From: Craspedostauros australis
Lineage: Eukaryota; Bacillariophyta; Bacillariophyceae; Mastogloiales; Achnanthaceae
Length of the DNA: 64,000 nt
Reading direction: 5' to 3'
Assembly (NCBI GenBank): GCA_026770025.1
Contig: JAMXDE010000018.1
Span: forward strand, 124,001 to 188,000
Part shown: piece after piece, positions 1 to 12,200 of the stretch
Position numbering within the stretch: position 1 is the stretch's first letter
Layout of the letters: each line of letters begins with the position of its first letter
Position numbers and translations under genes: made by a program
The notes under the pieces: model-generated
What the model saw: only the letters and a program-made list of their open reading frames with translations
Told to the model about the DNA's origin: nothing
The model's database searches: none

Positions 1-2860
1 AAGTTTCAACTGATGCATATGGTAAAATAAATGCACATGCCATATCAATCCGTACGCAATATGCTCTCGCATGCCCTGGCGTCTTGAGGTAGGAATGGAC
101 ATGGAACGAAGTCGGCCCAGACCACCAGAGCCAGCCAGGGACGCAAGTAGCCTTTCGTGCCGAAATCGTGGAGGGGGGATCCACTCGCTCTGTTCAGCGA
201 CTGTCAGTACTCGAGCCAGGGATGAACCGGATTGCCTGGCTGGAATCCGTGTTCATGAGAGTGTTTGGGATATCGGTGTTGCCAGAGCGCGTGAAAACGA
301 GAGAGGGAAACCAGAACAGATTGGCAATAGCACTTATGCCATACTTATTGTCGTCCGCACGCCACGCTCCCGCTAGGGTTCGTGCGTCTCTGCGTTTCGA
401 ATTCGTTGAAGGTCGACCGTGCCGAAGGTTGGACAGGGAGAGAGGGCCCTGAGCGTTATTGCCAATCCTTGGCAACGTGCTCCTGTTGCCATGCCGATAG
501 ATCGCAGCTCGTACCTGTGCGCTCTCCATGTCTTCGCTGCTACGACTTTGAGCGGTAAAATTGGCGTTCTGATGGTCGTGGTGTATTCGGCATTCCTCCA
601 TCTTCTACGAATACGTACGGGTACTTGCATGTTTACGTCCATGCCGACACAGCTGTTTCGTAGAGTACTGTGCAGAGTACCATACATACCCGCTGTCGCA
701 AAGCACCAAATGCCTGTGCGAGTACCTATGATCAGAGCGTTATTCGTATCGTACAGAGCACTCGCCGCGGACTCACCTGGATGCGACAGTGGCTGTTGTA
801 GGTATCGTAGTATCGCCTCGCTTTGAATATGGCCCGGAGGCCACTTGTTCACAGTAGTCGGTGTCCTGTTCAGTGGCCTTCCTCGTTCATTCATCCGTGC
901 GTTCGTCTGTTCGTGGACTTTTGCCATGCCCTCGCTGCCTCTCGCCGGCTTCTCGAGAGCGGTTGGATTGTATTGTGTTTTGTCTGTTCTTGTCTGATGG
1001 CCAACAGGGAAAGCGATTTCTGCGCGCCGAGTGACACCTTGTCGTACCTTCGCTCCTTCCTCTACCTGCCTGATACCACCTTCAGGTACGAGCGTGGTAC
1101 CACTCCAGCTCGCACAACAACATCTGCAAAGCTGTGGACGGAATTCCCAGCCTCTCGAGATGAGAGTGATGGATCAGAGAATTGGGTATTGGAACCGTTT
1201 GATGCCGCATTTCCGACTTCATTCGTTTTGGACGCTGATTGATGTTCACCAGATGATGGGATGAGAACCCTTGTATTCTCGGTTGGCTGCGTCGAAGATC
1301 CAATGACGCACGGTTGCGGGTGGTGGTTTTGGCGCGAAATTCCTTTCTCCTTTTTCAGGGCGCAAAAGGAATGCGCGACAAATCCATGTTTGATCTGGAA
1401 CTGACCTGATGGTGATGTTACCGGAATCTGCAGGGGTGTTGATGTGGGTGTTGGTATTGGTCTCACTCCATATATTCTACTATTCTATTATGTATGTAAT
1501 GTGCGTGCCGTGCCACAGCAAGGAGGCGGCGCTGGTGATGATGATAGATTGGTGTTGGTGATTGTTGCTGATTGTTGGCAACAGTTGACAATGGTGCGGT
1601 TGCCATCACACCACCTCATTCCATTCAGCGTACTCGTGCAATCGGACTTCAACGTGATGGCAACGGAGGAAAGAGGGACAGGAGATCGGAACCGAGGTCG
1701 CTGTCCTTGGATTTTCAAATGCTCCCATACATGCCTGACATATTCATTTTGATCGTTGGCACGAGCAGATCCATCGGAATGCCGATTGAGTACCTGTCAC
1801 TCGTTATACCTGCACTCCATAGTGTTCTCGAACACAGGTATAAGGAACATTCGTCCAGACATATTGTGCAGTCAGGCCAGCAAGTCAACACACAAAACCA
1901 GCGCCCAAGGCGTGCGCATGAAAAGCATGGCATAACAGTGGGCGTATGGCCTGTTGCGCTACCAAAAGAGTGAAGCCGTGCTGTTTTTGCGATACTGGTG
2001 ATGTTGCGCGCGATCTCGCACGAGAAGCACAATCCAGTGCAGAAGCTCAGAGAGCGGTGTTCCAGTTCGTCGGTGATGTTTGTATCGTGTTCAAACTCCT
2101 CCAAAGGTGCAGAACGCAGGCTCAGGGTCCTGGTGGAAGTTTCCCGAAGCGCGTTCCCATCAGCCGCGGCTTTTTGTCAGTGAAGCCGATCCATTGCCGC
2201 TGCCGCTGCCGCTGTCGTTGCCATCGCGACCGGCATCGCCAATGGCGTCGCTTTTGCCATCGTGGGATCACAGGAATGACAGTGAGGTCAATAGTCGTAA
2301 ATGTGCCAATACCGATAGCGGGACCACATCAAAATCAAGGCTCCAAGATTGTCCCCCGAAAGTACTCCACCTTCGAGACGAACCCGCTTCACTTTCAAGA
2401 CGAATGCCCTTCGCACCGACGTGCGAGTACTTTCCTGTACAACGCGCTGCCTGGCTTGCTGTTCGGATGTAGGAGACAGAGGTGTTCGTCCCACACAACT
2501 AGTTGAAGTCGTGTAATAACTGATACGGTATGGAGAAGTGTAACAGTAGTATCTTCATCCTCCAGCGACACAGCGCAGGCTTTCTTGTGCAGATCAAGTT
2601 GAACGTACTCGTAATGCTATAAATATTCGTGCTATTTCTAGAGAGTGGGTGTTGCCGTTGCTGTTGATCAGCCGGCGGGGTGGATGATGAGGTCACCAAG
2701 CACCTCGGCAAGCTGCAGTAGATAAGTTGAGCAGAGGAAGTCGGAGCGTTAGAAGCCAAGTGCGCTTGCCACCACGTAGTTGTTCAGGAGTACACGCATG
2801 CATCCATTTATTCATTCATCCATCCATCTATCTGCCTTTGGACAGTATCGTGATGAACGT
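1..2860. other. Region without a confident gene; possible decayed gene on minus strand
   Basis: No long open frame has family motifs. Several minus-strand stretches do look like eroded coding sequence: a 68-residue frame starting at 2494, a Gly/Ser/Asp-rich stretch near 2180-2270, an acidic/Ser stretch near 2040-2160, and a Ser/Asn-rich frame ending at 1062. They lie in different frames with no clear splice signals between them. A short (GCCGCT)n tract sits near 2195-2215. I cannot assign a product. Confidence 0.2.
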
Positions 2861-5566
2861 TTATGGGTCCAGCCCTTGAGCAGGAGCAGCTGTCACGGGC
2901 GGATTGTACGTCCCAGCGTTTGCCATTTCTGTGAAGTTGGGAATCAGTGATGTTTTAGTTGATGGGATGATACAAGTAGAGTGGAGGAGTTGGGAAATGT
3001 CACGAGTACAAGTCACATTCACACCGCACATTTGCATCGTCAAGCACGGACAGGACAACGACGCAGGTAAAAGAGAGAGTGCGAGACAGGCATGGAAAGA
3101 GCGTATGATGGGAGCGTGATGGGGTACAGCGTTCGGTGTCAGAAGGGAAGAGCTCGAAAGTACAAGTGCACAATCCACTCTGACAGACAACAAGTCACCC
3201 GTTCGCCATGCGCCTTCTGCGCGTTGATGCGATGCATAGTCGCATTATCATTTTTGATGTGATGGTATTTCGTGGCGATTGCGTTCGCACGCACACATTC
3301 AAATTCACAGAGAGTCGACTACTTCGTAGATCCGCCACAAGCGATTGTCGCACGGGTACTCACCTTGCGAGGACCTGGGTTTCCTCGATTTGTACTTGAG
3401 GTTCTCCTTTTCGACCATCGCCCGGAGCTTGGACCCCCCGGTTCGGACGTCGTGAGGATGACGCACGACGTAGGTGACGCAGTAGAGCGACAGACAGCCG
3501 AGGATGGAGATGTAGAAGCCCGGTACCATGCGCGGCATCAGGGATTGGTACCAGATGCTGTTGTCATCTGCCACGATGTCGGACGACCTGTAGTACAGGA
3601 ATGTGGCGATGAGGGGCATGGTGCCACCGAAGAAGCATGCTGCGAGGTTGTGACCGACGGCCACACCTGTGAAGGACAAGGTGGGGTCATTCATCCACAG
3701 CTCAACCTCCCAGGCCGCCATGCAGCCTTGCACCATGGAAAGAGCCGCTGCGAGCTGCAGCTGACCGAGGAGGATGCCCCACCACGACTCGCTCTCGAAC
3801 ATGCCGAACATGGTGGGACAAGCGACGATGACGCCTGGCAGACCGATTCGGATCAGGTCCATGCGATGCGGCAGTCCGTCAGAAGCGCGTCCCGAGATGA
3901 CCAGGAACACCATGTAGATGCCGACGACGACGAAGTTCAGCAGATCCGCATCGGACTGCGTCATGAGGCCACGAAGTTCGCTAAGGTACACCGGCGTCCA
4001 CAGGAAGAGGATGTAGAAGGCGCCGGTGACCGTGGACAGCACACCCACCATCCCGGCGAGTTGGCGTCGGCGGAACGGCGAGTCCATCAGATCGAGGACG
4101 GCTGGTCGGGTCTCGACATGCTCCGCCTCGCGGATCATATTCTCCGTGTCGCGGTTGTCGGCGCGTTCCTCCCAATGCTTGGATTCTTCGGTGTTGCTTA
4201 CGACCGTGAAGAGGATGGGAGCGAGAAGCAGCGAGAACCAGAATGGAACTCTCCATGCCCATGCATCGACCTGCTCGTTGGTGCAGAAGAGTCGGACCGT
4301 GCTAGTGACTGCCGAGGCCAAGAGGAAGCCACCGACCTGAGGGAAGAAGATGGGAAAATGGGCGTGTGGTGGGTGATGGATTTGTAGTGACGAGAGTGAG
4401 GAAGTTTGGAAGACAAGTGACAAGTGAGAAGATATGTCTGAAGGCACAACAGCCACAGCAGCACCAAGAACAACGTAAAGAGGCTACACCTTCTCTGTTT
4501 CGTAACCAATCCATCAGTCAATCAATCCAGCTATGCATCGACCATCCAATCAGACAATCCGTCAACTCACCGAGCTTGCATCGCAGATGGATCCTCGGAA
4601 TCCTCTGGCACCGGAGCTGGACTGCTCGATGCTCAGAACGTACGATCCTGCCAACTGACCGCCAACGCTGAGTCCTTGCAGCATTCTCAGCAGCACGAGG
4701 AGGATGGGCGACAGCGCACCCCACGTAGCGTACCCCGGCAGGAGACCCATGAGGACGGATGGCACGGTGATGAGGACAATGGAGAAGACGAGGGCGTACT
4801 TGCGTCCCACCAAACGATCCCCGATTTCGCCAAACATGATGGCACCAATCGGCCGCATGAGGAAGGCTGCGAGGTACACGCCGAAGGAGTTGATGAGCTG
4901 GAGCTCGCGGTTGGACTGCGGAAAGAAGCAGGCGCCGATCTCTGGTGCGAGCAGGCCGTAGACCGCAAAATCATACCTGCAGAGTGATCGGTACGTGGCG
5001 ATTGCATGAAATGTGATGTTGTGTCGATTTCGAGGATTGCAAAAGGATATCGGAGAGAATGGGGGATACATGAAATGAAGATGGAGGGAATGATGAGTGC
5101 TATGGACGTTGTTGCATTGCGCGTTTCCGAATTGCGCTGCAGTGAGCGACAGCAGACTCCGTTTCAGTGATATCAGGAGCATGCTTCCTACTGAATTCCA
5201 TCAGCAACAGCATTTGTACACTCACCATTCGTAGATATTTCCACCAACTCCGCTGAGCAATCCCCAGATGTTGTCATCTCCGTGCTCATTCTCGCTGTTG
5301 GTGTAGAAGGACAACTCCTCCTCCTGCATGCGCTTTTCGGCATCCGTGAGGTTGGTTTCCTGGTCATGCTGCTGCTTCTCCACAACGTCCATGCCCTCCA
5401 CCTCGACGGGGTGTTCGGAACCTTCTTCGTACTGTTGTGGTCCTTCCACTTCTTCCACTTGCGTCATTTCCACAGTCGTCGATGCTTGTGTTGTTGGTGT
5501 GGGGAAGGCCGATTGGATGGGGGCCGTGAGGCCCGAGGGGGAAGCGGGGTTGTTGGTGGTGGACAT
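2861..5566 (-). CDS. MFS transporter, metabolite:H+ symporter (MHS/ProP-like), 4 exons
   Basis: Proposed exons are 5226-5566, 4571-4976, 3364-4336 and 2861-2928. Introns are 249, 234 and 435 bp with GTGAGT donors and AG acceptors, and phases agree, giving 595 aa. Residues 1-113 are hydrophilic and acid/Gln-rich, presumably cytosolic. The membrane part opens with EWYDFAVYG, the TM1 signature of bacterial MHS proteins; the Trp codon is split by intron 1, which supports that splice. GEIGDRLVGRKY is the MFS motif A loop between TM2 and TM3, and RMLQGLSVGGQLAG is TM4. About 12 hydrophobic segments follow, then a short tail ending PAQGLDP. Known MHS members import proline/betaine, 2-oxoglutarate, shikimate or citrate with protons; substrate here cannot be told. 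The start codon is only 27 bp from the end of the 9-kb transposon, so the transcript leader or promoter probably lies in transposon DNA. Confidence 0.88.
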
Positions 5567-5593
5567 CGTTGTCCTTTGTTAGTCGTAGGGTAA

Positions 5594-5725
5594 TATCCAT
5601 AATGACGTTTTTCTTGCGTCCGGACGCATTCTCTACGTAGCTTGCGTCCGGACGCAAATTGAACGCTCAGTTTGCGTCCGGACGCAAATTGGGCCAATTT
5701 GCGTGGGGACGCAAATGCAAGCTCG
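5594..5725 (+). repeat. Left terminal inverted repeat of the 9-kb transposon
   Basis: Begins TATCCATAATGA. The 16-bp palindrome TTGCGTCCGGACGCAA occurs at 5642-5657 and 5672-5687, with a 15-bp version at 5614-5628 and a variant with GGGG in the centre at 5699-5714. CTCTACGTAGCT lies between the first two copies. The palindromes are candidate transposase binding sites. Confidence 0.85.
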
Positions 5726-6220
5726 CCGAAAATACCACTTGTACTACCTAAGTCCCATGTTCCTCCACGATGTCCCGTGTTGCAGAAAAAAAAACCCCGA
5801 TTTCGGTCCGAAACCCGAAAGTGGGTTGTTTTTTTTTCTGACTCCTTCGAGTAACACATTTATTTGGCGATTTAAAAAAAAAAACCCCACGATACAGCAC
5901 GGCGTCATTGGTCATGTCTCAGGGGTTCCTTTCCGTGCGCCTGTCTTGCTTTCTCGACGTCATGGGATCTGGGGTAATCATATTCTACCTTGCTATTTCG
6001 ATGTCTGGTACCTGCGTCCACCAACATGCTTGTCGTGCTTCTCATCATGCATCAGTTTTTCGGCACTGTCTCCTTCACAATCCCGGCACCGGATTCTGGT
6101 GATTTTGGTGCAGCTTTTCACAAATACTTGGCGACAACAGTGCATCCTCTCTCCTCCTCCTCATGGCACATGAGTTCCTTGCAAATCTAATCTTATGACA
6201 GTTCCATTATTCCTGGATCC

Positions 6221-9200
6221 TTACATCAAGTTATCATTTCTTGATCGCATTCGTTTCCTCGTACGCTGCCTGGCTGCCGCGAGTTCCTTCTTTATTGTGC
6301 GCGATAGTCTGTTTGGACTTCCATCTCTTGCATTGGCACCTCTGCTTGGCTTTGGTGTCGAATTCTTGGCAGCAACATGGACGGAGGCAGAGGCTTCTCT
6401 TCTCGTCTCCACCAAAATCACATCTTCGTCACATGGTCCATACTCGGTTCGTCTTCCTCCCGAAGTTCCTTTCGATGTGGCAGGATGGTTGTTGCCATTT
6501 CCAAAGTCACCATCGGTGCCAACAGACAATGTCGAAGAAGAGGCATCGCACGTCGTCTGACCCAAACTTGCTGGGACGCCCCTTCTTTCTCCTCTTCGTC
6601 TCTTCCGAAGTCTTGAACCAGATCGTTGCACCACAGTTGCTCCAACATGTACATCTCCGGCTGCTGAATTGGTCGATACTGACTGGCAATCGAAGTCTCC
6701 TTCCAGTGCATTCCGTTTGTTTCCATCTCTGCCCGACGCGTGTCGAAGCGATGTGTCTACCATTGATGGTGGCACATTGTTTGTTTGCTGTGCCATGGTT
6801 GTTTCGCTTCTGCGGAGGTCAGTGCCCAGTTCTTCCACAGCGTCCGCAGTGGCCACAAAGGGGCCCTCTCTCCTTGACCCTGCCTCGTAGACGTCCTGAT
6901 CTCTCCTCCCCATGATCTGCATGGTTGCATGTGGCGCCATGACACCACTGCTTTCATCTGGTCCATCGGTAGAATCTGAGATGTTCGCACCAGTATTGTT
7001 CAGTCCATGGACAGGAACAGCAGAGGCCTGGGCAAGCAATGCATCTTTGGCATCAGCTTCTGCAGTTGCAGCAATTGCCGTGGCAAGCCTTGCTCTTTCT
7101 TGGGCGATCCTTGCGGTAGCACGCTTTGCCCGGGCATCTGCCTTCTTCTGTTGGACCTCCTCATTTGTGCTGCGCTTGGTGTAGTCCAGGTTGGTTTCAG
7201 CACACCATAATGTTGGGTTGCGGTGGAGAAGATGATGGCATGTGTTCTCGACCACCGCTGCCACATTCTTCACAGGGAAATTGCACAGTGCCAGGGTAGG
7301 TGGTATCCCTTGTGTCTCCATCCACGCCCTCTTTTCCTCATTTGACTGTGCACACACAAACATATGGCATCCCGCGCACACCCAGGGAGTCACGATGTTG
7401 CAAACGACGCAGGTTCCTCGTTTGGCGACGCACTTCCTTGGGATGTGCTCTCTCTTCTTCATGTTGGCACGTATCCTGCCTTGTCTTGGGGTATCTGGAG
7501 TGGCCTTCAGGCGAAGGATGTCTCGTAGTTCCGCTGGTTGTACCGAACTCGAATTTGTTGGAGGATTGCCTTCGAAGAGCCTTGGTATACCGTGTGGGAT
7601 CCTTTTGCAATGGACCGATATAGTGCCAGAATGGTTGCCATCAGCCTCAGCCCTTTGGACCTCGTCGTCATCGCATAGGCGCTGCAACATGTGCCGGAAG
7701 CACGTGTTGATTTCCACCATGGTCTGCTGGAAACTGCGACGCTGATTCACCCTGTTCCTGTAGTGGCCGAGCGTGTCACTTTCGATAACGTCAGTGTTGT
7801 CTGCTGGCCGATTCGGATCCACATGTTGGCTGACCTTGTGAATGGCCATGAACATGACTTGCAGCTGTCGTGAGACGGCAGTGCAGCCCATGGTTGGGAT
7901 GGGCAGGTCCGGAGAATGTGATTCCATCATCCTGGTCATTATGTCTGAGCCTCCCTTCAACGAATTCCATACGGAGTAGATCTTGGGCAGGAAGGTTTTC
8001 ACCTTGGGTACTGGAAACTTCAGGTGCTTGTGACAGGCTTGCCATTTCCGTACCTCCTGCATGAGGTCGTCCTCTGTGAGCGATGCGAGGACCTCGTTAC
8101 ACCCTCGAAATGGTGCTTGCGTCGACATGGAAGCAAGAAATCTTGTCAACAATGCATAGGATGGTGATGCTGTCGCCCCCATTACAGGAGTTTCCGAGTA
8201 TGCGAATTCCAGAACCATTTTGTGGAGGTCCTTCAGCACCCTGCTGTAGGCTGCAAGAAGTGATGGTCTGAAGCTGGTTGCAATGGTGCGAATTGGTTTT
8301 GCTGCCATGTCGCCTGTGATGTGGTGACACAGTTCGTCCCGTTGCAATCCAATGTTGTGAGGTGATTTTCATGACAAGTGAAGATAGAGGATGGAGGTTA
8401 GTGATGTGGATTGTCATGCAAGGACGGGAAATGATGATATCACTTCAGATACGTACCAATGCAAAGGAGGGCGTTCGGAACACCAAAGACAAAGGAATGA
8501 TGCAACAACTGTATCATTTCCTCTGGTCTTGAAAAAGCCGCTCTGAACTCATCATCCTGCAGTGGGAAGAACGCATTGTTGTTGATTGGGTGACCAGGTC
8601 GTTGTTTTGCCTTTGAATGCCACTCCTTTTCGTCCAGTTCTGTCTTTGGTGATGCTCGAGTTTTCATTTCGACCACGAACACCTTTTCTTGTAGTTCACT
8701 GCCAGATTCTCCCACAACTGCAAGAAAGTCCACTGATGCTCGAGCATAAGGCTGGTCAGGATGCCTCACCAGCCCAGCACTGAATGCAGCTTTCAGTCGA
8801 GTGTTGGGCCCACAAATGTTGGCATGTGTCATCACCTCTTCCATCAAAGGGTCTTCGTTGTCTAACCCGAGCTGGATTGGTTCTCCCTCTTCACCCTTGC
8901 GGGGCTTCATATACCAGGAGGACAGCACCTGTTGCATGAGGCGCATCTGCAGCTCCTGCAGGTATTTGTTGGTACCTGCATCCTCCGACTCCGTCCTGTT
9001 GTTGCATGGCTGAGAAGTGTTCGCAGGTGCGGACGGCTGTGCTTGGTCTTGTTTGACCAGCATTCTCCGGAGGTCCGCAGCAGCAATCTTTTCCCTCCTG
9101 GATGCTGGATATCTTTTGGTGTGGATTGATTTCAGCATTGTTGTAGTCATGAGGCAGTATCGTCGATGAAACTTGCACTTCATTTGTAGGATCTTCTTCA

Positions 9201-12200
9201 GTTTTGATAGCAACGTGCCCAGTCCACGAGAGTTGTTGTCACCATAGAAGAGCCCGACCAATGCTCGGATTTCTTCCTCAGCTGCTGCTTGAGACAACAC
9301 ACTGTGGTCACAGAGTAATGCATGTAGCAGTATCTGCTCATCCGACAGTGTGTTGCCTGGAGCTGAATCATCCTCATGAGAGGCACTGGTGGCACTGTCC
9401 GAGTCAGGAACCGATTCTGCACGTTTGCTCAACGCGTCGAGCATCTTCTCTTCCAAAGCAGCCGAGTCGATGCTGTTCTCTGTCAGCGCCTTGTACACCG
9501 AATGGGCCCTGTCGTTGATCTTCCGCATTTTCTTAGTTCGATCAAGGTCTCCCAATTTTGCGCCATGGTCGATCCCAAGATACTCTGCAACTGTCTTCCA
9601 TGCTGCAATATCGAAGGTGCTCATGTTGGCTCTGTCAACCCACTCCTCTGATTGAAGAATAGTCGAAATGAGCTTGTATGTTGATGAGCTTGTGAGTGCG
9701 AACTTCCGTAGCATGAACCAGAGTGGGTCACGTTGGGCACATGTCAGTCCCTCAACCTGAAGGTCGTGGATGTGTGACGACCATCTTGCCTTGGCCGCTT
9801 CCCGTCGGCGCCTTAATTCCTCTGTGGCAACGTGGACCTGGGTCATGGCATCTCGTCTTTCGTCTCCACCTTCAGCTGCAAGGAAGAGATGATCAGCATG
9901 CGCCAAATTCCTCTCTCCTTCTTGCACTGCATGGGATGTACCATAGTTGTAGGCAAATGGCACGAAGTATTGGGGAAAGGAAGACGTCCTCAGGTCTGCA
10001 TCAGGAGGAGCGTTGACAAGGTTGTTGTACAGCTTCTCGTCCGCAAAGTTGACAAGAGTCAGGTCCCACTCAAAGCCACCCCTCTTGGTCTCAACCCCAA
10101 CCACCATCTTTCCGTTGTCCCTCATGGCATGGCATGTCAATACCTTGTTTGGTATCTTGTCAGTGGAAGCAATCCAAACGTACGGTATCCCTTTCATCCG
10201 AAGATCCATTTGACCTTTCGGTCTCCGTTCACGTTGACCAAAATCAAATGGGAGGTATCCGTCACGCTTGTGGGTGCTGAGGATATCAGCTCCAACTTCG
10301 ATGAGGTTCTTGACTATCTCTTCGCAGCTGTAGCCTCGATCGAATAAGACGGTGACATCCTCCAGCCACATCATTCCCTTCCCAAGCTGCTGCTTGATGG
10401 CATCCAGTGTCAACTTCGTGTCTCCACCTTGAGATTTCCTGAGCCAGAACAGACCACATGGCATACCTGAACAGGTGAATGCCATTGTGTTGGCAACAAG
10501 GCTGAGAAAGAATAGAAGGAGAGTGGAATGCAAGAAAAGAAAATAGGTTGAGAGTATGGATACAACTGACTGGAACTTCACAGAGAAACGAAACACACGG
10601 CCAACTCAACCATTGTGATGATCATCGCACACGTACCCAAACCGATTTTTTTGGATGTGTCGTACTCTGCGAAGGTTGCTCTTGCTGCCACGACTTCCGC
10701 ATTGGACTTTGTCATCGTCAAGGGTGATGTACCTCTCGGATGTCATGTTTCGTAGCACCATGTGATCGAGGACTTCATTGCAGCACTTCTCCAGAGTGAA
10801 CCATAGGTAAGTTGGTCGGTCACTTTCTGGTACTTCACCATCATCTGAAATGAGGTCCCATGCCTGCATGTACTCCTCCCTGGTTGGAAATCCACTGCCA
10901 GTTTGCAGAATTTTGGTGGAGTACATCTCCTTCACCGACAGATTGAAGCATGCCTGAGTTGTGAAGCCAACCATGAACTGCACAAAGTTCTTGAACCCCA
11001 TGCCCAACCCTGCTGGACCAAAGGCTGAAGAGAAGATGATGGAGTGGTCTCCGAAGACAAACTTTGTGAAGTCATCTGTGGTTGGGTTGTGTTTCTTGGT
11101 GTTGAGTACTGCACGAGCACGAATCTGAAGAACCTCAGCCACCATGAGCTTGTGGCAAAGCCGCTGTGCAGCGCTGACGGAGACAGAGAATTTGGCTGTA
11201 CGCCAAGGCAGAAGGTCCCACTTCATCGGCATAGTTTTGATTCCAGAGGCGTTGTTGTCATGGAGAGTCTGCGAAGGCAAAGTGACAAGGTAGCCATCAT
11301 TGCCATTTTCATCTCCATTACCGTTGTCATCTCCATTGCTTATGCTGTCAATATTGAAGCCAACATTGCCATTGTCATCATTGTCGGAGTTGGCGTTGGC
11401 ATTGTTGTGGTCAACATTGTTGTTGCTGGTGTTGTCGTTGCCACTGTTGAGGCATACACCGAGGCCAGTGGCAACACCAATCAAGGATTGGTTTGGCGCA
11501 ACTGAAATATGTCGAGGTGGACTCTGGGACACTTGATGGATGTCACCATCGGCAGGTGCTGTGGCTGGCTGTGGATTTGGGTCCTGTGTTGCATTATGCA
11601 TGCTGAATGCGCCAGTGCTGACACCCTGCCCGTAGGTGCTCGCATTGATGATGCTGTCTGTCACCGGAGTGGAAGTTGATCGAGCACGGTGCTGTTGGTT
11701 TGGTGACTTGTTCGCATTGATGATGCTGTCTGTCACCGGAGTGGAAGTTGATCGAGCATGCTGCTGCTGCTGTTGGTTTGGTGAGTTGTTTGCATTGATG
11801 ATGCTGTCTGTCACTGGGATGGAAGTTAATCGAGCACGGTGCTGTTGGTTTGGTGAGTTGTTCGCATTGATGATGCTGTCTGTCACCGGAGTGGAAGTTG
11901 ATCGAGCACGGTGCCGTTGGTTTGGTGAGTTGTGCGCATTGATGATGCTGTCCATCACTGGGATGGAAGTTGATCGAGCACGGTGCCGTTGGTTTGGTGA
12001 GTTGTTCGCATTGATGATGCTGTCTGTCACTGGGGTGGAAGTTGATCGAGCACGGTGCTGTTGGTTTGGTGAGTTGTTCGCATTGATGATGCTGTCTGTC
12101 ACCGGAGTGGAAGTTGATCGAGTATGGTGCCGTTGGTTTGGTGACTTGTTAGCATTGATGATGCTGTCCATCACTGGGGTGGAAGTTGATTGAGCACGGT

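Noticed and set aside
3272-4387. 371-codon open frame on the plus strand
   Set aside because: Antisense to exon 3 of the MFS gene; composition (Asp/Glu/His/Gly) is that of a complementary-strand shadow and no motif is present.
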